From Rhabdornis inornatus (taxonomy: Eukaryota; Chordata; Aves; Passeriformes; Rhabdornithidae), in contig VWZS01002406.1 in the NCBI GenBank assembly GCA_013397075.1, positions 434,001 to 498,000 on the forward strand: a DNA stretch of 64,000 bases, given 5' to 3'. The notes under the pieces are model-generated. The model made no database searches and was not told where the DNA came from. It saw only the letters and a program-made list of their open reading frames with translations. The position numbers and the translations under genes were made by a program. Of the stretch, positions 12,750-24,183 are shown piece after piece; the stretch's first letter is position 1; each line of letters begins with the position of its first letter.

Positions 12750-14758
12750 GTAAGTGCAGCATCACCTGCTAAAAAGTTCTAAGCTAAATTTATTGACTGC
12801 TGTGAGACAAACTGAAAGCCCACTCCTGCTCTTCAGCTCAGTATGGGACAGGTAGGATCCTTTCCCTGCCAGAAATGGAGCATCTCTTTTGAACTGTGCT
12901 GCTATGCAAGGTCACCTGTGTCCTGAAGGAGATGAGAGCTTGAAGAGGTGTGGAGTGATGTTCCCCATGGCAGGGGGGAACTTACTGGAGACTTGTGATG
13001 CTGCTTCCCTGTCTCCAGAGCAGCCCCAGCTGGATCGTGTCCCCCCTCTCCCTGCTGCCTTCATTTCCTTGCTCCTAAGAGTGCAGTTCTCCAGCTGAAA
13101 AACCCATCTTAAAAATCAGCCAGCTAAAAAAAAAGATCATTTTTCTCACGTGGATTAGTTCCCTGGCCCTGGCCCTCACAGCAGCTGCACAAACATTAGT
13201 GCTGGTACAGCTGCAAGAAAGTTAGTGGTCTGGCTGTGCCCTGATTAATTTTCTCCTAAACTTGTTGTCTATTTGAGATCTGTTCCTTTCAGCTTCTTGA
13301 ATAACAATTCATGCTGATGAAAAGGCTTCCAATTCACTGGTAGCATTTAGTTGCCTTTTGGGGCACAAAGAGGCTGAGAAGCACACGAGCAAAGAAGATC
13401 CAAGGCCTCAATTTCAAGCCTCTAGTATTACCCATTTTAAAACGGCAAATGTACCATTTCTTTCTTTTTCAAGAGAAAACTGAGTGACTACAAACAGATG
13501 AATGTTGACTTTATGCAGAGAGGTCATTGTATGTGCAGCAATGCTGCTGCTGTCTGCAGTACATTAACAACACCTTAATTAAAGTCAGAAATGCACATAT
13601 TGAATGAGTGCCACTTCTACAGCTTCTGCTTGGCTATTAAATGAAAATTCTGGGTTGTTATGGAAACTGGGACTCACGGTAGATAGTTAAAGAATAAAGT
13701 AATTATAGGGTATTCAAATCTGTCTACTTAATCCTCTATTGAGAAAATGTCAGTGAAGAGTTGCGTGGATGCCTGAGTGACTTAATTTAATTGAGCAATA
13801 GATGTTTTATTGCTGAATGCTTGTTGAAAGCTCTAACGACCTTCAAGCATTTTCTGCCCTAGCATCCAATTGCAAACTGTAGAAGAAATTTTATATGTAT
13901 GTGTGTGTATATATTAGAAATGGAACAGGTGTTTCTTGAAAATGTTCATGTGTTGCACTCTAATAAAATACATTGTGAAGTGAGCTTAGGCAGGTAGATT
14001 CAGAGAAAGTTCTGCAGGATGCTTAGAACATTCTTTCAAGTCTCATGTCGAGTGAAAGGGACACCAGTTCCTGCTTCTGTGGTGCAGAAGGTCCTCCATA
14101 TATATGGGTTGACAACTCTGTTAGGAGCAGCTAGCTTCGGATAGCTTTCCCATCAGTTTATGCCCTTGATGGGGCTCTGTTCTGCATTTGAAAGAGCCTA
14201 TGATCAGTTGCTGTTTTACAAACCTAATTTGGCATTTCTCAGTGTGCTTATGTTGTGTCTACCATTTGCTAGCTGGCATGGCAGAGCAGTTGAGACCGTT
14301 TTAAGAAGGCAGAAGGCTTTGCTTTTGACTGTTTATTTAGGAAGTCTCAGGCTTCCTACAACACTGCTAACTGATACAAATAACTTTAAGAAGTTTGGCA
14401 AACCTTAAATTGTTGGCCATTCTACTCTGGTGGCTTTTTAAACAAGTGAATAGACTGTTTTCATCAAAAGGTGTTCTGGGTATGTAGTGGATGGATGCTT
14501 TTTTGCTCTTTATGTTTGCAGTAGTACTCACAAAACTGATGGACACTTCTTTCCCTCATCAAGAAATTTGATTACTTCTCTGAAAGTTTTCTCCAGCCTT
14601 TCATTAGAATGGAGTAAAGTGTGCTGAGAAATACAGGGGGTTGGACTCTACGTATGCTTGCTTAGAAGCTCAGCAGTGGCACCTGCTAAATGGGTCCTCA
14701 GCTACTTAACATGTATGTGAAGATTTTTTTTTTGTTGTTTAATTATTTTATGTTTCAG
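12750..14758 (+). other. DEPTOR: DEPTOR intron 2 (2.0 kb)
   Basis: The intron has a GTAAGT donor and a TTTTATGTTTCAG acceptor. It includes a short TATGTGTGTGTATATAT microsatellite near 13894-13912. I recognised no mobile element, RNA gene or second exon in it. The open frames at 12889-13098 and 14160-14408 match no known protein. Confidence 0.9.
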
Positions 14759-14882
14759 TCTGTGATGAGCATAAAGAATTCAAGGATGTCAAATTGTTCT
14801 ACCGCTTCAGAAAAGATGATGGGACGTTTCCACTGGACAATGAGGTGAAGGTGTTCATGAGAGGACAAAGACTCTATGAAAA
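14759..14882 (+). CDS. DEPTOR: DEPTOR exon 3 (end of DEP domain 1)
   Basis: The exon is 124 nt and starts in phase 1 (completing Val101) and ends in phase 2 (first two bases of Lys142). It encodes human-equivalent residues 102-141, with the strings CDEHKEFKDVKLFYRFRKDD and FPLDNEVKVFMRGQRLYE. The KLFYRFR strand is the C-terminal beta element typical of DEP domains. The acceptor is TTTCAG and the donor GTATGT. In the human protein as recalled, the only clear difference is Ala for Val before FMRGQRLYEK. The exon ends at the short linker leading into the second DEP domain. Confidence 0.98.
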
Positions 14883-17800
14883 GTATGTTGCATTCAGTAT
14901 TCATAATATGTTGATAATAGTGCCATGTGAGGCAAATGATACTTTTTAATCTATTTTTGAATCGTCAGAGGCTTTCAATTCATGCAGGAATGGGTCTGGG
15001 CAATTCCATTACTTCAGCTGGGAGGCCTTCCCTCTCCTATTTTTCTTTTGCTTTTCTACCATATTCACTTGAGGTTTTTTGTTTAAAATCTGATGCCCCA
15101 GATTGTAAATACATCCTATATGAGAATTCAATGTGAATTGAAGCCCTTGAAATCTATTCTGTTAAAATACAGTATTATTTGTCAAAATAAGTCAAATAAT
15201 TACATTATTATTTGATATGTAAAAGCATAATTATAATTCCTGAAACATGTGTACACCAAAATGCATTCAAACAAGCAGCCAAATGTTTGTGGAGACTCCA
15301 TATCTACAGCTTCACAGGGAGGTACAATTTTGAATCGTAGGTGAGATAAATCTTCAGTGTGCCAGTCTTCAAAGTTTAGCCATCAGAAAAGTTATGTTAA
15401 AAGCAATTTCAAAAAACCCACCAACCTAACCAAGAGCATCTAAGTATGACTTTAAACAGATTATTATGCTGAGATACTGAATATCCCACTGGCCTACTTC
15501 CATCAAGTAACTAGGTATCTAAACCATACTTCCTAAAATAAAATTAAAGACATTTTTATTCAGGATGTAGAGATTTTGACAGAGTACTTTTAAGCAGAGA
15601 GAAGAAAATGCATGTTGGCATATGCTACAATTTAATGAAAAATTCGTGATGTGTTATTTACCAAAAAGCTTGAAGTATTGCTCTAGACTGAATTCCACCC
15701 ACTCTTCTGCTTGCTTGGAGCAGAAGCATGCAGCAGCCAGGAGAGATGTTGTGTTTTCTCAATGAAGGAAATTTGTTTGAAGATTTTAATTTGTGAGAAG
15801 AAGGCACTCAGGAAACTCTCAAGTTTAAAAGCTGATAATAAATACTATTTTCAAGATTAGCCACCTCTGAAGATCAGTTTGGTGAAAGTGCAGTGAACCC
15901 AAAATATAAACAAATACCTGTAAATCCCACTCCTTTTGTTATACCCATCATATAAAATTCCCCAAGACACAGTGACTGTGCCTATTTAAAGTAAAAATAT
16001 AGTAAATTGTATAAGACATAAGAAAATGCATCACTGGAGAAAGTCTTGCATTCTATGCACTGGGACAGGTGAAATGAATCAGACACCTTCAAACTCTTCT
16101 GTGCCTTAATAAGCACAACATTTGCTCTTTAGACTCAGTAAATATGCAGTGTCTACAAACCTGACCCATACTCTGAAAAGCAGATTAGAGTGTCTACAGT
16201 AATTTTTTTAGTCTATATTTCTATTTCAATTATCCATAAGAAAAATAATTTTTTGTTGGCAAGGCTGATGTCAGCATGAAAGGAGCCATGGTATAAAGAC
16301 CTCTGTTCTACCAGTGTCTGCTTCCATCACCATTTCTCTGAGTGGAGAACTATCCCCAGAGCAATGTCTGTGATCCAGTTTGTCTAACACTGTACTAGCG
16401 GAAAAACGTTCATAACTGTAAAGAGTGTTCCCATTTGGCAAAGAAGTTGAAGCCAAAAGCAGCGCCTGTATCTAAATATAACTGCGTCCTTGTGAGGTGC
16501 TTGCTCCTAGGCAACGTATCTGAAGGGTTCAGAAACTGTTAAAACCAGCCCTGAGTGCTAAATATAGTATAAATTAAAAATACCTGTCATTTCAAAACCA
16601 GTATGTGACAGTCAAAGCTAGTCAAAATTCTCCATGGATCATCGGAAGTATTTTATATTCGTAGGAGATAAGAAGGCATACCTGGGCTATCTGGGCTTCA
16701 CTTTGTTTATTTTAGCAAATCCCCTGTGCAGAGATTTCAGATTCTGTTAGTTCCCTTGCCTATGCACCTTTATTAGCAGCACCTTCACAGTTTCATTGGA
16801 TACACTTTAAACTCAAAATCTAATACTGAAAGTCAGGAAGAGTTCTGCAATGAAATGTTTGATTGTGTAATATATCTCTTGTATCAGTTTGCTGATAGTC
16901 CTGAGAAAGAAAATATTAATTCAATGCTATTAAAATATTTACTAAATGGCAAGCAGAGAAAAGTATTCATGCACAAACATTAAGTCACTTACCAGCATAT
17001 TCAACTTGTTTATCAAAATGCCTATGGGCCTGATTTACAAGAGAAATGCAGCTATGCCAAAGGAAATCTATCCAAATCCAACATATTTTGAAAATCTGTG
17101 TCCAATTTTGTAGAGTTTGCTGATCTTCACTAGGCTTTGCTAATTTAAGATAAACATTATGATTATTTCCTGCTCTTTTCCACTCTCTGCATTAGGGCTA
17201 GAGTACCACTAGATTCAGAAGCCAATGTGGTTTGTGCTTGCCAAAATTGCAGACATTACCCAACACAAGTCCATGCAGATTTGTATCCTCAGTGGGTAAA
17301 ATGAACAAAATGCTTTAGGAGGATCAGCAGATTGTTGCATGGGAAGAGGCATGGATGTCTTAGGCAGGTTCCTTACATTCAGACAGCTGTTTTGGGTAAA
17401 TGCCTTGTTCTCTGCACTAGGACATGAGAACATTAGGACTGTCCCTCTGCTGAGGAGCTCCCTTTCCTGTCTCTCTTCTGCATGACCACAAAGCTCCTCG
17501 TAACCTGAACTCACCTTTCTTGTGCATTACCCCTTTCACCCGCTGTGGGCATCTTAGGTGGCTGTACCTGTGGGATTAGGAGATCTAAAATCAGTCTCTG
17601 GTTGTATTCTCCCTTCATTTGCACTGAAAATCATGAATCAGTTCAGATTCCCTGCACATCATTGCAAACTTTGGTAATCCTTTCTGTGAATATGCTTTGA
17701 GGTTCAGGTGCATAACTAGAGGTGAAAACTACTGGATTTCCTACAGTCTTGTCTGAAATTGTCGAATAGTTTATAAATTCTAAGGTTGGTATCAGCATTT

Positions 17801-20439
17801 GAGTTCTACAGCACTGACCAAATAGACTGAATGAGAGAAACATGTTTTCCTGTTCAACAAAACTCTCCCTGCACATCTTATATAATCCAGCACAGACCTT
17901 TCATAGCTTTAAAAAAAAAAAAAAATCAAGTTGTGCATGCATCCTGTTTTTATGGCGTTTGCAATTCTCAGTAGGGTTTGGTCAGGCACATAAGATTGTT
18001 GTTTCTGTGCAGTCATTTATATATAGGAGCTATAAGTCATTTCATGATGCTGACATCAACTGAGATTTTGGAACCAGATTTCACAGTGAAAGAAGTGTAG
18101 ATTTATGGTTTTAATTTCAGGAAATCTTTCAGATAATTTTGAGAATGCATTCTTGGAATCACTTTCAGTTTAACTCATCAGTTGAGTTGCTTTTATCCTC
18201 TGGTGCAGTTATTTTGATAAAAATAAGGTTAAAGATTTCTTTTGAGCTTGAATTTCAGTGTTAGCTAAATACATTCCTTTGATGCAGGACAACACCAGTT
18301 TTAGCAAATTTTCGACATTAATAGCCTCACTTTTTTGTGGAACAAGGAGAAAATGGAAGAGTAAGAGGAAGTTTCCAGTTCTGCCTAATGAAAGGCCAGG
18401 TTTTTGATTGATGTAAATTGGTACAGTTTTGTTGGCAGCCATGGAGTTACAATGATTTAGTTCAGTGAGTGATGTAAGTCCATGGATTGCTGTGTCTGGA
18501 CTTCTTAAATTGGCAATTTGTCATGTCTGTTTGTTCACAAGTCCAAATCCTTTTCAGTGCTATTCTGGGTTTATGCAGAAGGGTGTGAAATGTCAAACTG
18601 AGTGTTTTTCCACTTGATATTTTCCGGATTTCTTTTGTGTCTCTGTAAAAATCTAACCAATAGCACTGCCTTTTCAAGGACCTTTCTATCTGTGACTTCA
18701 ATGAGGCAGTCAACTAATTATAGACTCATCAAAGAACAATTAGCGTAATCCTAAGGATTTTTTATTTGGTGCCTGCAGAGCCTGGGTAACCAGTTCTAGG
18801 TAACCAGGCAGCAGATGGTACGAAAAGACACAACCTTTGGGTTTGCTTTTTTTTTCTTGGGGGTAAAAAGCCAGGTGAACGAGGCACATTTAAAGATAGT
18901 CCCTTGGAGCATAGTAGGTCTGTATTAGATGTGGTGAGTGTGGGACAAAATGCTGTGGGACAAGATGGTTGTAAATGAAAATATTAAAAAAGAGTAACGC
19001 CTGCAAGAGTTCAATACGTTGTCCTCAGCTAATTTTGACTTTCTCAGTTCTTACTCAGCTCAGAGATGCTGGCAGTGACACATCATTCAAATGAGCAGTT
19101 CACTGACACACAGCTGTGGCTGAGCAGCCTTTGCCTGGTTTGATGATCTGCTGCCTGGTGGTCAGATCCAGTAGGTTCAGGCTTCAGGTTAGTGCTCATT
19201 AAAGTCAAGAGAAGAGTCTTTTAGGTGAAATATCAGAGGTTGGACCCTGTCAAACCTCTTCACTGTAATTTCAAATGAGACTTCCCTCTGTGTTCCTATG
19301 GCACAGATATTTATGATGCTTCCCAAAGGAGGTAAAGTTACATTCCATAATCTCTGGACATGCTGTCAGTTTAAGAAGCAGATGGCTCATGTATGGATTT
19401 ACTTGAATTTCAATTCCTTTATCAGAAGGGCAAAGATTAAGCACTTCCAGAATATGTCTGTTGTAGTTCAGATGTGCCCTTATTTCAAAACAGTTGGTGA
19501 AGGGAGGGGAACCTGTTAGTCTTTCATGAAAAAAAGACTTTTCCATTCTTGAAATGTTACTCTGAAAGTCTTACCACTAGTCCTGTTATTAACCTATAAT
19601 AAAAAAAATAGTTATGAAAAAAATTATGTTAATAAGGATGCTGTGGTGCTCTGTCTCCCCCCCAAAAAGTGGAATTCTGTATTACGAAGAAACAATTCTC
19701 ATTTCTTCTTTAAAACTTGCCTTCTCTTTCAGACTTTCAAACTGGCTTTTGCATTAACAAAATATTGTGGCTTTTTTTTTAAGACTGTATCATTTGCATA
19801 GGTATCTTGAATAGAGAAGAATTTTATTAGTATCCTTCAGCCACTCACATGCCAGTTGCTAGGAGATTTAGAGACATCTCTTGATGTTCCTCTGACTGGT
19901 GCTACACAGAGCCAGCCGAGGCACAGAGAACTGTGAGCCTCAGATGTTAAAATGTGTTCAGGTTCATTTGTGACTCACTGACTGCAGCTGAATCACCAAA
20001 TGTTGGATGCACAATATTTATCTGCCCCCAAATCACAGAAAACTACCTTTTTTCCTCCTCTTGAGTTTTTCTGCAGCTGTTTTAGAGCTTGTGGAGAGAA
20101 TTTTCAAAGTCATCTAAATTACTTCAGGGCATAGTCCTGCTAACTGTAAATATTAATTAGGAAGCTTTGAACACATTAGTCACATTCTGGTGCTTTTAGG
20201 CTAATTTTTTTTCAAAGCTGATTATACAGTAACTTTTAGAGAATGTTAAACACTAAATAGGGGAAATGCAAAACCTAAAAATCTAATTTTCTTTTAGTGG
20301 AAAAAAGAAGAAAGCATTCACTTTACACAGGAATATAAAGCCTAAATTTCTTGACTAAGCAGTTTTAATTCACTCCCTAAGTAGATTTATCAATAGCTTG
20401 ATAAATAGCTTGATATCTTGAGGAAAGATTTAGTAAGTC

Positions 20440-20445
20440 AGTGAA
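20440..20445. repeat. Left target-site duplication of the solo LTR
   Basis: The hexamer AGTGAA immediately precedes the TGTTG end of the LTR. It is repeated exactly at 20749-20754, straight after the ACA end. Six base pairs is the size usual for avian ERVK-type integrations. Confidence 0.85.
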
Positions 20446-20748
20446 TGTTGCTGTCTGCTGTAAGGAGCGGTGCAGAAATCTCAACGGCATGGCTTCTTCT
20501 CAAAGGTAGAAAGAAGCAGATTTATTGTAGAAGTACACACATTTATAGACTACTTCGCTGAACCAAGAATAAAGTCAGCTTATTGGTCCAAGGAAGGCAA
20601 CACCTCTTACAAACATGCTTTTACCAAAACATCACATCTCACACGCATGCATCCTGCAAACAACAGCAGGTGCATTTTTGTTATTAATTCTTTCCTTTCT
20701 GTTTTCCTTGAAGCGCCTGGGAAAACAGAGTTTTCTCCCATATCCACA
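20446..20748 (-). mobile_element. Solo LTR of an endogenous retrovirus (ERVK-like), antisense to DEPTOR
   Basis: This 303-bp element has TGT...ACA ends and is flanked by perfect 6-bp duplications (AGTGAA). Read on the minus strand it shows the promoter elements of an LTR in order: a CCAAT box (20586-20582), a TATAAA box (20547-20542) and an AATAAA signal (20526-20521), then about 75 bp to the end. The AATAAA falls only about 20 nt after the TATA box, so it probably lies at or just upstream of transcription start. There is no internal viral sequence, so the two LTRs of a provirus have recombined to leave one. It lies 112 bp upstream of DEPTOR exon 4, in opposite orientation. Assignment to ERVK rests on the duplication length only; the family name is not known to me. 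Confidence 0.85.
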
Positions 20749-20754
20749 AGTGAA
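20749..20754. repeat. Right target-site duplication of the solo LTR
   Basis: AGTGAA here is identical to the hexamer at 20440-20445 and marks the right junction of the LTR insertion. Its unmutated state in both copies fits a fairly recent insertion, but six bases is too few to date it. Confidence 0.85.
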
Positions 20755-20860
20755 AGCTTCATATACATTTGCTTGATATAAATGAAATTTGCCAGAATAG
20801 ATCTGGAACTGCTTTTCTGAAGAACCATTTTCCCTACCAATTTTCCCCCCACCACACCAG

Positions 20861-21039
20861 GCTGATGAGTTCTGAGAACACCCTTCTGCAAGCCAGGGAA
20901 GAGGAAGGAGTCAAGTACGAGCGGAGCTTTGTAGCCTCGGAGTTCATGGACTGGCTGGTGCAGGAGGGAGAGGCAGCGACACGGAGCGAAGCGGAGCAGC
21001 TCGGCCGCAGGCTTCTGGAGCACGGCATTATACAGCACG
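20861..21039 (+). CDS. DEPTOR: DEPTOR exon 4 (most of DEP domain 2)
   Basis: The exon is 179 nt, the same length and phase (2 in, 1 out) as exon 2. It encodes human-equivalent residues 143-201: LMSSENTLLQAREEEGVKYE, then FVASEFMDWLVQEGEAATRS and LLEHGIIQH. SEFMDWL corresponds to KELIDWL of DEP1. DEP2 is the second half of the tandem DEP module, which shapes how DEPTOR engages mTOR and phospholipids. It is GC-richer than the flanking introns. Compared with the human protein as recalled, LCHRLMEHG has become LGRRLLEHG, losing a cysteine. The acceptor is CCACACCAG and the donor GTGAGA. Confidence 0.98.
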
Positions 21040-24021
21040 GTGAGAAATCCACTGCCCAGCAGCAAAACTGCACTGACTGGAGCACTTTCTTCAGCTCACA
21101 TCACGTGGAGGGGCCTTTGTCTTCCTGATCACAGTATGTTTAGGTTCTAAATGATTTCAGATAGAAGTCCAAGTAACTTTATTTAGTAAAAGGGTGGCTT
21201 TTTCAAAAGCGCATTGTATTAGTTCTGAAAATGCTTCCTCAAATGCAGAATATGGCTGGAATTTGAAACTTACAACTAAAAATTTGAAACTAATAACAAC
21301 TTAAGGATGTGGCTGAAAATCAGTACTCCTACACTGGTAGTAATTAACTAGTAGAACTTGCTATCTGCAATGTGTGTAATTGAGGTAAATAGATTTGTAA
21401 GGATCAAATAGGGATTAGAGCCATAAATAAGTTAAATTCTGGATACAGGATAAAAATTTCAGGGTCTGTGTATTTCCCTACTTGTAGGCAGAACAGAGCA
21501 TAATCGGATGCCAGAAAAGCAGCTTTCCCTCTTGGGCATGTAGTAAGAGTTGTTCTAGTATGTTTGGGCAAGAAAGACGATGTTACTTTTGGTTGAAGTG
21601 TTACTGTATTTTTCCTGGTGGTATAACTTCTTTGAAGCAGGAATCAAACACTTCTTCATGGTCCAGTATAATGTGTCTGGCAGATACACCTTCACCAAGA
21701 GGCTCCTTCTGTTAAGGATGGAAGAGACAGAGTTTTCTCTCTCTACTGCCCTGAGGGTGAAAAATTAACACCCCTGGCATGAAACCCCATTTTACATGTT
21801 ATCATTATCTCAGTGCATGTTGCCCTTCTGTAACCGAGCATTTCCCACCATAGAAGTGGCAGTGCCTCTGGGAGCAGTGGAGGGGTGCTGGGAGATGACA
21901 ACAGAATGGCAGAAGTTGTCACCTATGTTACTTAGTGCACAATAGGAAAATAATCAGATCCTGGTGGTTCAAGTGTTGCATCAAACCTAATTTTGACTGA
22001 GAACAAACGGATGATATCGGCAGGCTGTTAGTACACAAGGTGCTAGATTGACTAGATTGCTTGTTATTTCATGAGAAAACCTAGTTTTAATGAATAGAGA
22101 AAATGGACATGTAAGTGGCCTGCACAGTTCTGTCATTGTTCTAATCATGTTCATGGTAACTTGCAATTACTAGAAGCTACTTCTGGATGTTTACAGTGAT
22201 CAGTTTCCAGTTCTGTAATTACTTCTGTGCTTCCTATGATTTATGGAGTGCCAACTGCTCAGAGCTTCATGGACAGGAAAGGTATGCCACCCTTCTCTGT
22301 ACAGCAGCAATGATTTCATTCCTATTTTTACCTGAACATTTTCTGTGTATTACATATGTGGTAAACTTTCCTTACTGTCCTAGGGTCCCAAATCAGGACA
22401 TTTACAAAAAAAGAAAAAAAAATAGAAGTGAGATTTATGCTGACACAGATGTTCTTGCAGAGAAAATAAAGTCAGGACTTATTTGGTGCAAAGCTGGGTT
22501 TTCTTAGATACTGGAATCTTTGCAGAGCTAAGAAAGTCAGGATGTGGCTTTTCTTGCAGATCAACCATTGTTTGATTAGCTAAGGCAAATGCTCAGCAGG
22601 GCACGTTTGCAGGGAAATAATTTTGCCCCTGTGCAGCCAGGTTTCAGGGGTCATTGCTGAGTGATGCTTGCCCTGCTCCTCTATGGATAGCCCTGGCCAT
22701 TCTGCAGGTTTATCCTCTGCTCCTCATTTTCTTGTAGTCAAGAGCACATGCAAAGTCCCCTCTTAGAAAGAGATTTACAACTCATGAAGTAAAGGCAGAG
22801 TTCTGGGAATTAGTTGATTGCTGAGGAAGTGGTCTTCTCACTTGTCCATGCCAGGTCATTGCTGCAAGGTAGTGTCATCTTCCTCGCCCAGTTTTTAATA
22901 CAAACATAACTGAGTGGGGATTTCACAAGGACTTGATGGGGATGCTGGAAGTAAAGTAAAACTGAATGATGTCCTTGAGATTTATCTCTTATGAGTGAGC
23001 ATGCTTTGTGCACACTTTCTTCTTTGTGAAAGGAGATTTCATTCATTTCACTGCAACAATTTGTCTAGTTTTAGGAATATTGATGAAAGTACTGGCAGAA
23101 TGAACATGGAGCTGGTTCGGGGTTCATCTTAGCAACTGGAAATTATCTGTGCACACTGAAGGTTCTTGTAATGCTGGCTTCTTCTGAGAAGGGAGCTCGA
23201 AATGAGAGCTTCCAGTACAGAATTAGGGATATAAACTGTAAAACAGCAGGAGAGGTATTCTCTCCCCAGCACTCTCCCACCCATCTTATGGAGTTCTAGA
23301 TCCAATTAAAAAACAAAAGAAAGCTATTTTTCCATGTCTTAGTATGATAAATTTATTTCACCATACTGTGCTTCCTTTGTTTTGTCTCTCATCAGCAGTA
23401 CCAAAATGTTACTTGACACTAATTGGTATCGTTGTTGGCAGAACCCAGCAGAAAGACTCTTGACTGAACAGGAGTGGAGAATGAAACATTTCCTGTCCTA
23501 GTGGCAATCTTTTTCTAGCAGTATTGTTTGATATCCAGATTATGGAATACAATAAAATTTGCTGTATTGTTCTCATGAACTATTTATTACCCCATCTAAT
23601 GCAATGGAAAGTAATAGAAATAGTTGCATCAAGTTGCCAATTTCAGTAGTAATTTTCCAGCCACAACCAAATTATGCAATGTCTTTTTACTAATACTGAC
23701 TTTCATTTCAATTACTCGGAGAAGCTCTATCCTGCAGCTGAGGCACTGTATTCAAAATGGCTTCCTGACACATTTTTCTTCACTTTAATTGGTCAGACAC
23801 ATACCAGGTTTCACACAGGAAACAAACACTGATGCTAATTTTAAAAAGGAAAACAGTGGTTTAAGAGGAATTGTACAAATGCTGCAAAAGCATCACATTC
23901 TCAGTTTTAAAATAATCTTCCTGATCTCTTTAGACATATGTAACTGTACACATTTCCCCTGCCAAGCATGAAAATGATGGAATGTACTTAAGTGCTGAAT
24001 TGCTTCCTGCCAAAATCTCGC

Positions 24022-24183
24022 TGGCCCACACAAATCACTGAGATTAGCTCTATTGGTTAGAGTGTGGTGCTAATAATACAAAGTTGTGAGTTTGATCCCC
24101 ATATGGGCCATTCATTTAAGAGTTGGACTCAATGGTTCTTGTGGGTCCCTTCAAACTCAGAATATTCCATGATTCTGTGAAAT
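24022..24183 (+). mobile_element. tRNA-Ile-derived SINE with CR1 tail (TguSINE1-like)
   Basis: The head resembles tRNA-Ile: an A-box-like TTAGCTCTATTGG, anticodon loop CTAATAA (anticodon AAT at 24072-24074), a B-box-like TTTGATCCCC and the 3' acceptor arm TGGGCCA at 24104-24110. A matching 5' arm TGGCCCA lies at 24022-24028 but is separated from the A box by about 15 extra bases, so the left boundary is uncertain. After a short spacer comes a CR1-type 3' end (GTGGGTCCCTTCAAACTCAG, then TCCATGATTCTGTGA). This head-and-tail design is that of TguSINE1, known from zebra finch and mobilised by CR1 machinery. Mutations in the stems (for example TACAA opposite TGGTG) show it is not a functional tRNA gene. 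Confidence 0.85.

Larger units (their letters stand above)
14883..20860 (+). other. DEPTOR: DEPTOR intron 3 (6.0 kb)
   Basis: The donor is GTATGT and the acceptor CACCACACCAG. Apart from the solo LTR at 20446-20748 and an ATTTATCAA/TTGATAAAT inverted repeat at 20385-20406, the intron is AT-rich unique-looking sequence with poly-A/T runs (for example near 17912). No RNA gene or extra exon was recognised in 14883-20380. Confidence 0.88.

Noticed and set aside
20607..21065. 152-codon open frame on the minus strand
   Set aside because: It is the antisense shadow of DEPTOR exon 4 fused to the solo LTR and has no independent support.
24022..24110. Functional tRNA-Ile gene
   Set aside because: The anticodon stem is mismatched, about 15 extra bases separate the 5' acceptor arm from the A box, and a CR1-type tail follows directly, so it is a SINE head.
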